Source of the DNA: Maribellus sediminis
Lineage (GTDB): Bacteria; Bacteroidota; Bacteroidia; Bacteroidales; Prolixibacteraceae
Direction: 5' to 3'
NCBI RefSeq assembly: GCF_011799805.1
Contig: NZ_WXUB01000001.1
Span: forward strand, 1,674,001 to 1,738,000
Length of the DNA: 64,000 nt
Each line of letters starts with the position of its first letter. Position 1 is the stretch's first letter. This document shows positions 1 to 9,809 of this stretch, in pieces. Made by a program: the position numbers and the translations under genes. The notes beneath the pieces were generated by a model that was not told where the DNA came from, made no database searches, and saw nothing but the letters and a program-made list of their open reading frames with translations.

Positions 1-1568
1 TCGGTAATGGCATCGGGTGAAATACGGTTATCATCGGCAAGAGCATTAACAGCATTTAATATACCTGTTCCGTATTTTCCTTCGTGAACAAAAGTGAATC
101 TTTTGGTCGAGTTCAGAATAATACGGGTAAGATCGTCAGCTGTAAAATCTTCGCCACCAAATTTCGACAGTACCAGCGCTGCCACACCCGATACATGCGG
201 ACATGCCATTGATGTTCCTTCCATATAGCCGTACTGGTCGTTGGGCAGTGTACTTAAGATGCCTGCTTTTTCTCCATAATTTGTTGCATCGCCACCAGGA
301 GCTGCAATGTCGGCCCATTCGCCACGATTGGAATAGGGTGCCGGGTAACCTTCGGGGCCAAATGCAGTTACCGCAACTACTTCGTCAAATGCTGCAGGGT
401 AGCGTAATGCATCTTCAAGTCCTTCGTTTCCCGCCGCAAAGAATAATACCCCACCTTTCATCGGGCTACCTTCGTATTGCCCGGCTTCGGCTACAAAATA
501 CCGGATAGCATCCAGTACTTCCGGCTCGTAATAATTTGTTGTATTATAACCCCATGAATTTTGGGAAATTACAGCTCCGTTGTCGGCTCCATATACAATA
601 GCTGCTGCAAAATTACCTCCGTTAAAAGACCTGTTGTCAAATACCTGGCACGAGATCATTTTTACTCCGTTTCCATTGCCATCTCCACCGGCAACACCCG
701 ATACACCAATCCCGTTATTTGATACTGCACCAACGGTTCCGGCCACGTGCGTCCCGTGATCGCCTATGGAGAGTGCGCCATCCATTACGAAGTTATATCC
801 GTGATAATCATCGATATATCCGTTCTGGTCGTCGTCAACACCTTCAACCCCGTTAATTTCAGCTTCGTTGTTCCAAATATTTTTTTTCAGGTCTTCGTGC
901 TCAACATCAACTCCCTGGTCAACAATGGCAACAATAATATCTGAATTCCCGCTTGTTTGTTCCCAGGCCCCAAACAGATCTATGTCAACCGTATTTTCAA
1001 CAATGCTTCCGTTACTCTCGTAGTGCCACTGGTCAATCAATAGCGGGTCATTAAAAAAAGGTATATATGAATCCTGGCTTTGAGCCGATTTAACCGTGGT
1101 ATTTTTACTAACTACCTCAACATTGTATGGAACCGCTTTCTTATCCTGATCAATGCTTACTTTTTTGTAAACAGGCTTTGCATATTCCAACTCGCTTAAT
1201 CCTGTGTATTTATCAGCTACACTGCGCGGATCAATCGTTGGATCAAATTCAAGTTCAACCCAAAGGTGCAGGCCATATTCGCGGTGTTTGGCTTCATGTT
1301 TTGGCGAAAAGGGAAACACCCTTCTTAACCGTTGAATACCAACTTCCCTGCTCACCTGGTCAATACCCGGAACGCCAAGTTCAGAACCTTCAACTTCGGT
1401 GGAAAGCGTGGTTAAAAGATTCACACTTTTAAGTTGACTTTCTTTCAGTTTAATCCTTATCAGTCCTTCTACACAATCTTCCTGCTGAAGCTCGGTTGTT
1501 TGTCCGAAGACTGAACTAACTGCCACCAGCCAGGCGATAACTAAAAGGAATATTATCTTATTGCTCAT
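1..1568 (-). CDS. S8 family subtilisin-like serine peptidase, C-terminus cut by window edge
   Basis: The frame opens with an ATG at 1568 and stays open to base 1, so about 522 residues are visible and the C-terminus lies outside. A signal peptide (first ~22 residues, ending near VFGQ) sends it out of the cytoplasm. The subtilisin triad is readable: Asp217 in VDQGVD, His271 in DHGTHVAG and Ser453 in EGTSMACPHVSG. Residues ~25-160 form a pro-region-like segment rather than catalytic sequence. It is probably a secreted or surface protease; since Bacteroidota S8 proteins often carry a C-terminal sorting domain, the missing end would decide its location. It lies 51 bases downstream of the FISUMP lipoprotein on the same strand and may be the last gene of the SusC/SusD transcription unit. 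Confidence 0.93.
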   Translation of the reverse strand, partial: MSNKIIFLLVIAWLVAVSSVFGQTTELQQEDCVEGLIRIKLKESQLKSVNLLTTLSTEVEGSELGVPGIDQVSREVGIQRLRRVFPFSPKHEAKHREYGLHLWVELEFDPTIDPRSVADKYTGLSELEYAKPVYKKVSIDQDKKAVPYNVEVVSKNTTVKSAQSQDSYIPFFNDPLLIDQWHYESNGSIVENTVDIDLFGAWEQTSGNSDIIVAIVDQGVDVEHEDLKKNIWNNEAEINGVEGVDDDQNGYIDDYHGYNFVMDGALSIGDHGTHVAGTVGAVSNNGIGVSGVAGGDGNGNGVKMISCQVFDNRSFNGGNFAAAIVYGADNGAVISQNSWGYNTTNYYEPEVLDAIRYFVAEAGQYEGSPMKGGVLFFAAGNEGLEDALRYPAAFDEVVAVTAFGPEGYPAPYSNRGEWADIAAPGGDATNYGEKAGILSTLPNDQYGYMEGTSMACPHVSGVAALVLSKFGGEDFTADDLTRIILNSTKRFTFVHEGKYGTGILNAVNALADDNRISPDAIT

Positions 1569-1619
1569 TTTTATTTGATTCTGAGATTTTATTTTATCGA
1601 TTGCAATAATTTGCATGTA

Positions 1620-3077
1620 CTAATTCTCTTCCGCTATATCTCGTACATAACGGACAGACAGGGCGTAAAAATCTACCGGTAAAGAACTCAATGTCGGTTG
1701 AGATGCACCGGGCGAAACTTCAACCATGCTGGCATATCTGTATGTTTCACTATAATCTTTAAACCAAAATAAACCGTAATTATCCAGTTGATTACTCACA
1801 TTTCTGTATGCAGGGTCGGCAGAACTCGATTTTTCTATGTAACCCGCCAGGTTTAATTCGAGGCCGGTTTCTCCTCCTTCAAGAATATCGTCGAGGGCAT
1901 ATAATGGCCCACCTAAAGAGTTAACCAGCTCGCTGAATTCTTCTACCGAAGGCAAACGCCATCCATCGGGAGCCTGGTAGTTTGCTGCTTGCCAGGAATA
2001 TAACCTCCCGTAGTATTTTCTTTCCTCTTCGGTTTCCAATGCATGACCTGAATGGACAACACCGCGCTCGATTTGTCCGTAATACCACGAACCTTCGCCC
2101 GGACTTAGTGCATAGTTGTAATTGTCGGCCATCCATTCCATTCCGTTAATCTCTGCAAAACGATAGTTCTGTCCATCGCGGGGATCGGTCCATACTCCCC
2201 ATTTTCCCCTAAAACGAAGGTCTACCGTATCCGATGAAATGGTTTCACCGATAGTTACCGTCCATTTCAGTGAATAAAGTGTATCGGCAATACCACCGAA
2301 CAGGGAATTTCCACTGCCCTGATGATAAACTTTTCCACCTTCACCACTAAGAACTTCCCAGTTACCTTCGGCACCTGCGGGAAGAAATCCTTCGAGGGTG
2401 AAATATTTTTCAGTGTCTTTTAGTGTTTTTATATCAAGATTATCGTTTCCGGCCTGTGCATTTAGCTCATCGGTATAAAACGACAGCTCTTTTGAAACGG
2501 TTTTTGAACCGTATTTTAACGACCACCTAATGGTATATTCAGTAAACGGTGTACCAATAAACTGAGCTTTAGCATTGATGGCATCTACTATCCAGCCATC
2601 CTTACCATTTATAATCTCCCATTCTCCGCTTGCTCCAAACTTGGGCTCTTCTGCTTTCAGGGAAAGCGAAATGTTATTAAACAAGGTATCCTGAGGTGTA
2701 TTTAGAATAACCGGATTAAGAGGTTTAAATGTTACGTCGATGGTTGCGACTTTATATTCGTCTCCCTGGCTCAGTTCCCAGCCGAGTACATATTTCTCGC
2801 CGGGTTCTCCGTAAAAGTTGGATTCAGGATCGTTTACATCGTCAAATCGTCCGTTTTCGCCAATGTATATGCGCCAGGTTCCGCTTTGTCCTTCGGGAGC
2901 AGGCTCGGCATTTAGCCTTACCACATACCCGTCGTTTTCAATATCGAGAAAATCGGATCCCGGCATGGGATTCAGAACAACAATCACATCCTCATCCTTA
3001 TTACAGCCGGAAAGGGCAATAATCATTGCTGCAAAAAACAATATATATTTAATCGATTTATATTTCATGCGATTCAT
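1620..3077 (-). CDS. FISUMP-domain lipoprotein
   Basis: 485 residues (482 if the second ATG at 3068 is used). A lipoprotein signal ends at a Cys after ALSG, so it is membrane-anchored, probably surface exposed. Residues ~30-290 look like three related beta-sandwich (Ig/PKD-like) segments, each with a Gly-Trp or Gly-x-Trp-E/R motif (SGTWRIY, SGEWEII, EGNWEVL). The C-terminal ~190 residues match the Fibrobacter succinogenes major paralogous (FISUMP) domain, recognised by MEWMADNYNY, GRLYSWQAAN and GWRLPSVEEF. The molecular role of that domain is not known to me; it is common in Bacteroidota surface lipoproteins. It lies 13 bases after the SusD homologue, so it is likely co-transcribed and could be an accessory surface binding protein of that uptake system. 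Confidence 0.85.
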   Translation of the reverse strand: MNRMKYKSIKYILFFAAMIIALSGCNKDEDVIVVLNPMPGSDFLDIENDGYVVRLNAEPAPEGQSGTWRIYIGENGRFDDVNDPESNFYGEPGEKYVLGWELSQGDEYKVATIDVTFKPLNPVILNTPQDTLFNNISLSLKAEEPKFGASGEWEIINGKDGWIVDAINAKAQFIGTPFTEYTIRWSLKYGSKTVSKELSFYTDELNAQAGNDNLDIKTLKDTEKYFTLEGFLPAGAEGNWEVLSGEGGKVYHQGSGNSLFGGIADTLYSLKWTVTIGETISSDTVDLRFRGKWGVWTDPRDGQNYRFAEINGMEWMADNYNYALSPGEGSWYYGQIERGVVHSGHALETEEERKYYGRLYSWQAANYQAPDGWRLPSVEEFSELVNSLGGPLYALDDILEGGETGLELNLAGYIEKSSSADPAYRNVSNQLDNYGLFWFKDYSETYRYASMVEVSPGASQPTLSSLPVDFYALSVRYVRDIAEEN

Positions 3078-3090
3078 TTTTCAAATCCTA

Positions 3091-4515
3091 CTAATAACCC
3101 GTGTTTTGATCTGATTCTGAAATATTTGAATTGGCATCCAGCTCAGACTGAGGAATTGGAAATGTAAGGCGGTAATAATCTTCATCTTCCGGACCAATAT
3201 CAAATTTCACCCAGTGGTCGCCTTCTCTTGTAAACCGGCCTTGTGTACGTTTAATGTCGTTCCATCGGAATCCTTCGCCAAATAATTCTTTTCGGCGTTC
3301 CAACAGAATCTCATCTATCAATGCCTGTCCGGTTGAAGTACTTTTTCGCGCAATTGGATTTGCCCTTTTTTGAATGGTATAAAGTGCATCCTGTGCTTCG
3401 GCGTAATTGTTCAGATTTGCTTCGCATTCGGCTTCAATCAGGTACATTTCCGATGCTCTAATGCTAATACGTTCCGCGTTTCCTACTAATTGGTTGTGGC
3501 TAAATTTTACAATAAGATAGCGATTGGGATCGATTTGCGGCTCAAGCACAAAAGAATATCCTCTGATATCTGAGGTCGAGAAAAGATCAACAAAATTATT
3601 GTTAGCCCTCATCGAACTATAGCCTGAAACCGGGTAATAAAAAGAAGGAATACTGAGGTAAGTATTGTTGTCTTCGGGCGTGTAAGCAATCGTAAAAATT
3701 GTTTCAGAATTACGATAATTAAATCCTGATAATAATTCGGTGCCCGAAACTAAGTCCAAACCTGTGTATGCGTCAACGGCCATATTGCGGGCTTTTTCCC
3801 ATTGTTCCGTATTTAAATAGGCCCTGGCTAAAACGGCTTGCGCACCTCTTTTATCAAGAAACCCTTTATCATCGTTATCCTCTAAAAGGTTGATGGCCGA
3901 AATCAGGTCTTTTTCAATTTGTTCGTACACAGCAGAAAGTGGAGCGCGTGGTAAACTCTCGTCGTTGGCAGTAAGTGTTTTGTTAACCAACATAATCGAC
4001 AGAGCTTCCGGATTACGGGAATAAGCAGGGGCATACATTTCGACCAACTTTAGCATTACATAAGCCCGAAGTGCCTTGGCACCACCAAGCAGCTGATTCT
4101 TTTGTTCTTCAGTAGCATCAGGAATAGCCGGTGCGTTATCGATAATTTTGTTGGCATCAGCAATAACCTTATAACCTAACCACCAAGGACTTTCGGCAAA
4201 GACATAATTAGGCAGAACATTTAACTGATAAACGGCCACAAACCAGTTCCAGTTATCTACTGAGTTTATCATTACATCTTCGCCCATAATATCCGAAAGG
4301 ATCGGAACAAATAAGCCATCGAAAGTGTATCCGCTTAACTGGTCGTATGCTCCAATAAGTGCCGAGTTTGCACTCTCAAAACTACTGAACACTTGTTCTT
4401 CAGGTATCGAAGTGCTTGGGTCCAGATTGAGATAATCATTGCTGCACGAAGTAATGGTAAATAGCACTACTGCTGCCAGGCTGATTTTTATATATTTTAA
4501 AGTCATGTTCTTCAT
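3091..4515 (-). CDS. susD: RagB/SusD family substrate-binding lipoprotein
   Basis: 474 residues from the ATG at 4515; the frame is open three codons further up to a TTG at 4524, but the ATG gives the normal signal. Lipobox TITSC near residue 24, followed by the typical acidic SNDYLNLDPS start of SusD proteins. TPR-like helices (GGAKALRAYVMLKLVEMYAPAYS, RGAQAVLARAYLNTEQWEKA) and the C-terminal signature RRKELFGEGFRWNDIKR are visible. It should cap the SusC barrel and bind the ligand at the cell surface. The gene starts immediately after the SusC stop, as is usual for translationally linked SusC/SusD pairs. Substrate cannot be read from the sequence, and no glycoside hydrolase is adjacent. Confidence 0.95.
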   Translation of the reverse strand: MKNMTLKYIKISLAAVVLFTITSCSNDYLNLDPSTSIPEEQVFSSFESANSALIGAYDQLSGYTFDGLFVPILSDIMGEDVMINSVDNWNWFVAVYQLNVLPNYVFAESPWWLGYKVIADANKIIDNAPAIPDATEEQKNQLLGGAKALRAYVMLKLVEMYAPAYSRNPEALSIMLVNKTLTANDESLPRAPLSAVYEQIEKDLISAINLLEDNDDKGFLDKRGAQAVLARAYLNTEQWEKARNMAVDAYTGLDLVSGTELLSGFNYRNSETIFTIAYTPEDNNTYLSIPSFYYPVSGYSSMRANNNFVDLFSTSDIRGYSFVLEPQIDPNRYLIVKFSHNQLVGNAERISIRASEMYLIEAECEANLNNYAEAQDALYTIQKRANPIARKSTSTGQALIDEILLERRKELFGEGFRWNDIKRTQGRFTREGDHWVKFDIGPEDEDYYRLTFPIPQSELDANSNISESDQNTGY

Positions 4516-4527
4516 TTTTACCAAAAA

Positions 4528-7500
4528 TTATAAATCTAATTTCAGACCCATTGTAACTACCTTGACTCCGGGAATCGAATTACTTGTTGTTCCGTTTAAC
4601 GCTCCTTCAGGATCGAATCCTTTAAATTTGGAGAAGGTTAACATGTTTTCACCCGAAACGAATACACGCAGGCCCTGCAACTTTAATTTTGAATATAAAT
4701 TCTCGGGCAGATTGTATCCCAGCGAAATGTTTTTCAGGCGCAGGAAAGAAGCCTCTTCCAGGTAACGCGACGAAAGTTGCCCGCCCTGGTCGGTGCTGTT
4801 GGTTACATATCGTGGTACATCGGTATAACGGTTGTCTGGTGTCCAGGCATTTAATGCATCGGTTGACAGGTTTGTTCCGGGTTGGGTACCGTCGTGCATA
4901 TTGGAGGCATAATCGTTATTGTAAACACGGCCGCCAACACTGAAATAAAAATAGAAGTTCAAATCGAAATTCTTATAGGCAAAATTGTTGGTTAATCCTC
5001 CGAAATAATCAGGGAGTGATGTACCTAATCTTACACGCTCTGCATCGGTATAGTCACTGGTTACTTTACGTCCTGTTTCCAGGGGATCATCATAAGCTGA
5101 ATCAGGAATATCAGACGATTCGTCATCATCCGATTCGGCGTTTACAAACCACATCGGTTTCCCGTTGTCGGGATTAACACCTGCCCACTCAATCATATAA
5201 AACTGATAAATACTTTCGCCTTCTTCAATTAACTTGGTACCCGACACAATTTTATCAGTAGTTAAACTTAAAATGGTGTTTTTATTGGTTGAAATATTGA
5301 AGCCGACCGTATATTGAAAATTAGTGCGTTTAATTGCCTCGTAACTTACAGTAGCTTCGAAACCGGTATTTTTCATTGCTCCGAGGTTGGTTAAAATAGA
5401 ACCAAATCCTGTTCCGGCAGATAATGGTTTTGAAAACAGCAGGCCATCAGATTCTTTGATGTAATAGTCTACATTTGCGTCCAGACGGTTAAAGAACCTG
5501 GATTCAATTGCGATGTCTAAACTTGATATTTTTTCCCAGCTCAGATCGCGGTTTTCTTGTTGTACGGGACTTAGTCCGGGGAATCCGCCATAATTTGCCC
5601 CACTTCCGTACAGCCCAAGAGAAGCATAGTTGCCAAGGTTGTTATTTCCTGATGTTCCATAACTTCCCCTGAGTTTAAGATTATTAAGCCATTTTACCTG
5701 TGGCATCCAGCTTTCTTCGGTAAGTCGCCAACTGGCTCCCAGGGAGTAGAACAAACCGTATTTATTGTTTTTACCAAAACGCGAACTTCCGTCGCCCCTT
5801 AAACTGCCACTTAAATAGTAACGGCCTCCGTAATTGTATTTTACCTGCGACAGGTACGAAATCATATTCCACTCGGAGGTATAACTTCCAGGGGTTTCAG
5901 GTTTTGCCCCCCAGCTAAGGTCGGGGTAACCAGCTATTGAAAAATCGGTTACTCCCGCTGATAAAACTGAGTATGATTCGCCATGAGCTTCCTGTCCGGC
6001 AAGTACTTCAATATTCGATTCATTTTTTGTCCTTGTCCAGGTAAGGATGTTTGAGATGTTCCAGGCAAGGTTTTCGGTATTCGACATTGAGCTTCTTCCG
6101 TTTACGCCGGCTCCATTACCGTGGTACGGATTGTAGTAGTTTACGCCTTTATCGCTGCCATAGTCAATAGCTCCTGTTGTCCGGAACTTGAGAGAAGGTA
6201 AAATATCGAAATTAATATAGGCATTGGTCATTGCCCTTTTACCTTTGTATTCGTACAAGTCGAGTTCTGCCAAGCCAACAGGGTTAAAATCAAATACCGC
6301 TGTATTTTCCCAGTTATAACTTCCGTCGTTATTATATACCGGCGATGCTGCGTTAATAATTTCAGCAGAGCGGACCGGGTTCGCACCTTGTGTGCCGCCT
6401 GGAGGTGCATTGGTTACAGAATATGCCAGGTGGTTATTCATACCGGCAGTTATAAAACTGTTCACCTTGTGCGAAACATTAACTTTTGTGGTATAACGGG
6501 TAAAATCGGAACTCAGGGTGGTACCGTTATCGTTAAAATAACCCAGCGAGAAATATACTTTGGTGGCATCATTACCACCCGAAACGTTTAGATTGTAGTT
6601 TTGAATAATTCCGGTTTTATAAACTTCATCCCTCCAGTTGGTATCGGTTACTACCTTTGTTCCCGGTTTTAGAATGCCATCATTATCCAATGGATCGTCG
6701 ACTCCGAAAGGATTAAAGCCAACAATACTTTCTACATTTTCATGTGCATATATTTTAGCTTCGGCAGTGGTTTTGCCATCGAGCAGTGCTGTATTATAGA
6801 GTCCTTGCCAGGAGTGTTGGTAAAACTCGCTTGAATTCATCAAACTGTAACCATCCGATATTCGGGAAGCTACTCCCACCTGGGCATTGAAAGAGATACG
6901 TGTTTCTCCTGCACGACCATTTTTAGTTGTTATAATAATAACACCATTGGCCGCCCTTGATCCGTAAAGCGATGCAGCAGCGGCATCCTTTAGTACAGTT
7001 ATACTTTCAATATCGTTGGGGTTAATATCGGTTAAGGCATTGGCCATTGGTACGCCATCAATCACGTATAGCGGAGAACTGCCGGCACTAAGCGATCCAA
7101 TTCCCCTGATCCGAACGGTTGCTGATGTTCCGGGTTGTCCTGAGCTGCTGCTTACCAGCAATCCGGCGGTAGTACCTTGCAAAGCTTTTTCAAAAGATGT
7201 TACCGGCCTGTTCTCGATTATTTCATTGTCAACCACTTCGGCTGCACCTGTATAGGCTTCTTTTGTAGTTGTTCCGTAGGCAACAACCATTATGTCTTCC
7301 AGTTCGTGGCTGTCATCGGAAAGTGTAACGTCAATTACAGTACGCCCGTTTACAGGCTCTTTAACGGTTGTCATCCCGATAAACGAGAATACCAGAGTCG
7401 CTTCCGGTCCTGTTTCGAGGGTATAAAAACCTTCCATATTTGTTATGGCTCCGGTACTTGTACCTTCGATAAGGATATTTACTCCGGGAAGTGTTTCCCC

Positions 7501-7599
7501 ATTGCTGTCGGTGACCGTTCCGCTTACTGTAATGTTTTGTGCAGAGGCAAAGCCCGCAAACACTACAAGTACAATCAATACACTTAAAAGTCGTTTCAT
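4528..7599 (-). CDS. susC: SusC/RagA family TonB-linked outer-membrane transporter
   Basis: 1023 residues from the ATG at 7599; an upstream in-frame start at 7650 would add a non-signal tail before the clear MKRLLSVLIVLVVFAG signal peptide, so I prefer the later one. Order of parts: signal peptide ending at ASAQ, a carboxypeptidase-regulatory-like domain (VSGTVTDSNGETLPGVNI), a TonB-dependent plug (EKALQGTTAGLLV, RIRGIGS, PLYVIDGVPM, DIESITVLKDAAAASLYGSRAANGVI), then a long beta-barrel ending in GLKLDL. It imports a ligand handed over by the SusD partner using TonB energy. First gene after the terminator at 7714-7745, so it probably has its own promoter in the ~115 bases upstream; I could not pick a convincing -7 box there. 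Confidence 0.96.
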   Translation of the reverse strand: MKRLLSVLIVLVVFAGFASAQNITVSGTVTDSNGETLPGVNILIEGTSTGAITNMEGFYTLETGPEATLVFSFIGMTTVKEPVNGRTVIDVTLSDDSHELEDIMVVAYGTTTKEAYTGAAEVVDNEIIENRPVTSFEKALQGTTAGLLVSSSSGQPGTSATVRIRGIGSLSAGSSPLYVIDGVPMANALTDINPNDIESITVLKDAAAASLYGSRAANGVIIITTKNGRAGETRISFNAQVGVASRISDGYSLMNSSEFYQHSWQGLYNTALLDGKTTAEAKIYAHENVESIVGFNPFGVDDPLDNDGILKPGTKVVTDTNWRDEVYKTGIIQNYNLNVSGGNDATKVYFSLGYFNDNGTTLSSDFTRYTTKVNVSHKVNSFITAGMNNHLAYSVTNAPPGGTQGANPVRSAEIINAASPVYNNDGSYNWENTAVFDFNPVGLAELDLYEYKGKRAMTNAYINFDILPSLKFRTTGAIDYGSDKGVNYYNPYHGNGAGVNGRSSMSNTENLAWNISNILTWTRTKNESNIEVLAGQEAHGESYSVLSAGVTDFSIAGYPDLSWGAKPETPGSYTSEWNMISYLSQVKYNYGGRYYLSGSLRGDGSSRFGKNNKYGLFYSLGASWRLTEESWMPQVKWLNNLKLRGSYGTSGNNNLGNYASLGLYGSGANYGGFPGLSPVQQENRDLSWEKISSLDIAIESRFFNRLDANVDYYIKESDGLLFSKPLSAGTGFGSILTNLGAMKNTGFEATVSYEAIKRTNFQYTVGFNISTNKNTILSLTTDKIVSGTKLIEEGESIYQFYMIEWAGVNPDNGKPMWFVNAESDDDESSDIPDSAYDDPLETGRKVTSDYTDAERVRLGTSLPDYFGGLTNNFAYKNFDLNFYFYFSVGGRVYNNDYASNMHDGTQPGTNLSTDALNAWTPDNRYTDVPRYVTNSTDQGGQLSSRYLEEASFLRLKNISLGYNLPENLYSKLKLQGLRVFVSGENMLTFSKFKGFDPEGALNGTTSNSIPGVKVVTMGLKLDL

Positions 7600-7713
7600 T
7601 TTCTTTTTTTTTGCAATTCTATACTCAGAAAGCGGTATGCATTGTCGCAAAATTTGTAGCTGCTAATTGGCAACAAGAATATAGGATTGTATAATTCCGA
7701 TTGAAAGAAGAAA

Positions 7714-7745
7714 ATTCCTGCACCCCTTTTACAGGATGCAGGAAT
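7714..7745 (-). terminator. Rho-independent terminator after the surface lipoprotein gene
   Basis: Perfect 9-bp inverted repeat, ATTCCTGCA at 7714-7722 and TGCAGGAAT at 7737-7745, with a 14-base loop. Read on the minus strand it is followed by a T-rich run (TTTTCTTCTTTC). It sits 22 bases past the stop of the lipoprotein gene and upstream of the SusC homologue, so it should insulate or attenuate between the two. Confidence 0.85.
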
Positions 7746-7766
7746 GAGTGAGTATTCTATGAAAAA

Positions 7767-9452
7767 TTAATTCGAACAAGGTGCTAACAGTTGATCAATT
7801 GCAGTATTTGTGTCGATTGGATTGTTCCAACCGGCATTAAATACTAAGTTGTATTTTGTTGGATTATCTTTAATGATGGTAAAAAATGATTCCATGCTAC
7901 ACATACCAACACTTGTATCTGCAAACATTTCAACTTTTAAGTCTGTATCATACCCACTGATATGGTTAAGTGCTCCAAAAGCATTAAACTGTGTAACCGC
8001 CGGGCTGTAAAGAGAAAGCGACTTAGCCTCAGTCATTGCGTCAAATCCGTCAACACGCAAGGTTGTTCCCTGCTCCCATGTATTTGGGTCCTGAGTACGT
8101 GATAAATTCAGGTTAAGATCACCTGCTTTGGTAAGCATTTTAAATGCATCAAACCATTCAAGGTTTTGAAGAATACTAATATTTACATGATTCCATGATG
8201 AAACACCTGCGGTTTCGAGTTTATTGAACACATTCAAAACAGCCAATTGGAAACCACCGTTAGAAGTAATACTAATGCTGGAACCTGTAAAAGTGGTTAC
8301 ACTGTTAAATGCTTCAATAGAGGTAGATGTATTGCTCTCAATAACTACATCTCCTCCGATGGTTTCAAGTGCATCAAAAGCCGGGAAAACATCGAATGCG
8401 GCTGCTGATGAAGCAGATTTTTCAGCACTCCAACCTCCGGTTGATGAAGGGCCGTTTGATTGAATAGTAAGATTTCCTTCGATAGTAGTAATGTCAGTAA
8501 CATCAAGTGTTTCGAGTGCACTATTGTAAGAAACTACAAAATCGCCACCGATAACTGCCGAGGCTACGTCGATTGATGCTAACGATGTATTTTCGCATGT
8601 GAAACTTCCACCAACGTTACCAACAGTTAATTGGCCACCGCTTAGATATTGTACTTCAACATCGCCCAATACATCAGTATACGACAGATCGATGCTCGCA
8701 AGTGGTCCTGCACCATATGAACTTTCTACGTATCCGTTAATGTTTGCATTAGCCACCTGATCTAACATAGAAAGTGAAACTGAGTTTAACAATTCGTTGG
8801 CGGTGATGTTCAGATCATTGTTGATCAATATCAATGCGTCGGCAGAGAATGCTGACAAACCACTGTTTCCAACTACTTTTACATCTTGTCCAACTGATGC
8901 AAGGGCAGGCAACGATACTGAAACATCGGCAGTTGAAATACCGGTAACCGTTAAACTTCCACCTACCGACTGTAGCATATCAAATGCTATGGTCTCTGCA
9001 CCGGTAACCAGTAAGTCGCCGCCAATTAATTTAATGTTGGCCATAGCGCTGATATGAGCCGAGGTAACAGGCTGTGCTTTACCGGTTACAATTGTTGCAC
9101 CTTGTTCAAGAACTGCAGCAAAATCTGCATCGGTCAAAAGGTTTCCGTAATAAACGGCCGAAGCATTGTTATTTACTTCTTCTTCCAATAAACTCAAGTT
9201 ATTCAATAACGAGTTGTATTGTTCGTCCAGTTGATCGCTTAATTCAGTGTCTTTGTTCTGCAGGTTTGCAATTGAAGCTTGCAATGCAGCGATTTGGTTA
9301 AGCAGATTCTCGAGCTGTGTTTGTTCCAGATCATCAACTTTACTATTGAGGTCGTCAATTTGGTTTTGCAAATCGTCGATGTCGTCTCCAACACAACCTC
9401 CTAAAATGGCCAGTGCAGCCACAAATGCAATCGATAGAAGCTTTTTTTTCAT
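7767..9452 (-). CDS. Coiled-coil lipoprotein with L-domain/LRR-like repeats
   Basis: 561 residues from the ATG at 9452 (an upstream in-frame start at 9536 would put 28 odd residues before the signal). Lipobox AILGGC with Cys20. Residues ~22-90 are a strong heptad coiled coil (DDLQNQIDDLNSKVDDLEQTQ and on). Residues ~110-500 are repeated beta-strand turns with the pattern IGGDLLVTG, VGGSLTVTG, VGQDVKVVG, IEGNLTIQS, IGGDVVIES, which resembles receptor-L-domain or LRR solenoids. C-terminus has two Cys. Probably a trimeric stalk with a solenoid head on the outer surface, perhaps an adhesin or ligand receptor. Its gene is upstream of SusC on the same strand but separated by a terminator. Confidence 0.75.
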   Translation of the reverse strand: MKKKLLSIAFVAALAILGGCVGDDIDDLQNQIDDLNSKVDDLEQTQLENLLNQIAALQASIANLQNKDTELSDQLDEQYNSLLNNLSLLEEEVNNNASAVYYGNLLTDADFAAVLEQGATIVTGKAQPVTSAHISAMANIKLIGGDLLVTGAETIAFDMLQSVGGSLTVTGISTADVSVSLPALASVGQDVKVVGNSGLSAFSADALILINNDLNITANELLNSVSLSMLDQVANANINGYVESSYGAGPLASIDLSYTDVLGDVEVQYLSGGQLTVGNVGGSFTCENTSLASIDVASAVIGGDFVVSYNSALETLDVTDITTIEGNLTIQSNGPSSTGGWSAEKSASSAAAFDVFPAFDALETIGGDVVIESNTSTSIEAFNSVTTFTGSSISITSNGGFQLAVLNVFNKLETAGVSSWNHVNISILQNLEWFDAFKMLTKAGDLNLNLSRTQDPNTWEQGTTLRVDGFDAMTEAKSLSLYSPAVTQFNAFGALNHISGYDTDLKVEMFADTSVGMCSMESFFTIIKDNPTKYNLVFNAGWNNPIDTNTAIDQLLAPCSN

Positions 9453-9809
9453 ATTATTAATATTAAATGTTAAGTTTTTGAATATTCCGATACTTGTGCA
9501 CAATGGTATAAGCAATTGTTTTATTTGATGAAACAATGGCGGTTTTGCTGTGTCAATGCCTGCGATGAGACGGAATTTATTGGCACACCTGATTTTTATT
9601 ACTCAGAAAATGATCTGCTAAGTATCATTTATTCATGTGAATAGGCTCGTGCTGTTGGTTGAAATCCCGGAAATAGGTTAACCTACATCAATTTAAGGGA
9701 AATTAAATAAGAAGAATATTTGTAAATGACCTGAATTATACCATTGCTTAATTTTAGGGATTGTAAAATTCAGAAAGGGATTGCCCAAAAGTGTGTTTTT
9801 TATCTCGGC
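9453..9809. other. Intergenic region upstream of the surface lipoprotein gene
   Basis: 357 bases without a supported gene. It should hold the promoter for the minus-strand lipoprotein and the 3' end of the AraC gene. The only clear element is a perfect 12-bp palindrome, TAGGTTAACCTA at 9674-9685, 222 bases before the lipoprotein start. I see no convincing TAnnTTTG -7 box on the minus strand. Confidence 0.5.
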
